Of a DNA stretch of 6,082 nt, positions 5,504 through 6,082 are shown in pieces (the first letter of the stretch is position 1; each line of letters starts with the position of its first letter). This DNA comes from SZUA-430 sp036840015 (GTDB taxonomy: Bacteria > Pseudomonadota > Alphaproteobacteria > Micropepsales > Micropepsaceae). The position numbers and the translations under genes are program-made. The notes beneath the pieces were generated by a model. The model was not told where the DNA came from and ran no database searches. It saw only the letters and a list, made by a program, of their open reading frames with translations. The stretch lies in NCBI GenBank assembly GCA_036840015.1, contig DAISVV010000200.1:1-6082 (forward strand), written 5' to 3'.

Positions 5504-6082
5504 ATGACCCAGTCCTTTCACATCGGCTTCCTGCTCTACCCCAACCTGACGCAGCTCGACCTGACGGGCCCGGCGCAGTTCCTGTCGCGGGCGCCGGGCG
5601 CGCAGGTGCATCATGTCTGGAAGACGCTCGATCCGGTGCCCTCGGACTCGGGCTTTGCCCTTGTGCCAACGGCGACATTCGAAACATGCCCTCCGCTCGA
5701 CATGATCTGCGTGCCCGGTGGCGCGGGACAGGTTGCGCTGATGGGCGACGAGGAGACGCTCTCGTTCCTGCGCCGGCAGGCCGAGGGTGCGCGCTATGTG
5801 ACTTCGGAGTGCACGGGCTCGCTGGTCCTCGGTGCGGCCGGGCTGCTCAAGGGCCATCGGGCAACGTGTCACTGGATGTGGCTTGACTGGCTTTCATCGT
5901 TCGGCGCCATTCCTGAGGCGGCGCGCGTGGTGAAGGATCGCAACCGCATCACGGGTGGCGGTGTGACGGCGGGCATCGACTTTGCGCTCATCGAGATAGC
6001 CGAGGTCTGGGGGAGGAGGTGGCCAAGCGGCAACAGCTGTTTCTGGAGTATGATCAGAAAACGCCGAATGCGTGTGGCTCGC
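5504..6082 (+). CDS. DJ-1/PfpI family protein, isonitrile hydratase-like; probable frameshift near 6009-6013 and truncated by window end
   Basis: The translation from ATG 5504 (AGAGG at 5492-5496, 7 bases upstream) opens MTQSFHIGFLLYPNLTQLD and has the features of the class I glutamine amidotransferase-like DJ-1/PfpI fold. D19 in LDLTGP sits at the acidic active-site position. ICVPGGAGQ (68-76) is the Gly-rich loop. C103-T104 in TSECTGSLVLGAAGLL (100-115) is the nucleophile elbow, followed by the RATCHW segment (119-124). The ITGGGVTAGIDFAL segment (149-162) matches the family's late conserved region. The Asp/Cys/Thr set resembles isonitrile hydratase (InhA), which converts isonitriles to N-formamides, but many relatives have other or unknown activities. 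After residue 170 the frame turns into an atypical Arg/Trp-rich tail, while the +1-base frame from 6013 encodes EEVAKRQQLFLEYDQKTP, the expected family ending. A single G appears to be missing from the G run at 6009-6013. Both frames stay open to the window edge. Confidence 0.85.
   Translation, partial: MTQSFHIGFLLYPNLTQLDLTGPAQFLSRAPGAQVHHVWKTLDPVPSDSGFALVPTATFETCPPLDMICVPGGAGQVALMGDEETLSFLRRQAEGARYVTSECTGSLVLGAAGLLKGHRATCHWMWLDWLSSFGAIPEAARVVKDRNRITGGGVTAGIDFALIEIAEVWGRRWPSGNSCFWSMIRKRRMRVAR

Noticed and set aside
5488..5886. Plus-strand 132-codon frame overlapping the PfpI-like gene in another register
   Set aside because: The 5504 frame carries the DJ-1/PfpI motifs and a good ribosome-binding site; the other frame has no family features.
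1..6082. CRISPR arrays, transposons, integrases, RNA genes or a defence/biosynthetic cluster
   Set aside because: I found no regularly spaced repeats, transposase or integrase motifs, tRNA/rRNA-like segments or toxin-antitoxin signatures. Every sizeable stretch is explained by ordinary conserved genes.

Overview
This 6.1 kb window is GC-rich chromosomal DNA with densely packed, conserved bacterial genes. It most likely comes from an alphaproteobacterium. The reasons are the LigA C-terminus, the large three-domain aminopeptidase P, the strong G/C third-position bias, and a TTGAGC-17-TAGGCT promoter of the kind common in this class. A Hyphomonadaceae/Caulobacterales-like or sphingomonad-like host would fit, but the genus cannot be fixed from the sequence alone.

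Layout. (1) 2-388 (+): the 3' end of ligA (NAD-dependent DNA ligase), holding the BRCT domain plus a short tail whose DNA contains a near-perfect palindrome. (2) 428-2724 (+): a two-gene ABC exporter operon, an ATPase followed by a 12-helix permease, joined by an ATGA stop/start overlap. (3) 2727-5361 (-): a convergent two-gene operon that reads a ~607-residue Xaa-Pro aminopeptidase first and then, after 7 bp, a two-module VOC/glyoxalase-like protein. The VOC gene and the permease gene end tail to tail with only 2 bp between their stop codons. (4) 5362-5503: a divergent promoter region. (5) 5504 to the window edge (+): a DJ-1/PfpI-family gene resembling isonitrile hydratase, which appears to carry a one-base deletion in a G run near its 3' end.

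How the genes work together. The ATPase and permease form one export machine with no visible clue to its substrate. The aminopeptidase and VOC protein are probably co-transcribed, but no shared pathway is evident. LigA is an unrelated housekeeping neighbour. I see no CRISPR array, transposase, integrase, tRNA, rRNA, toxin-antitoxin pair or defence module, and no evidence of a new multi-gene system. The points most worth a second look are the palindrome in the ligA tail, the probably leaderless aminopeptidase promoter, the internally duplicated permease and the PfpI frameshift.
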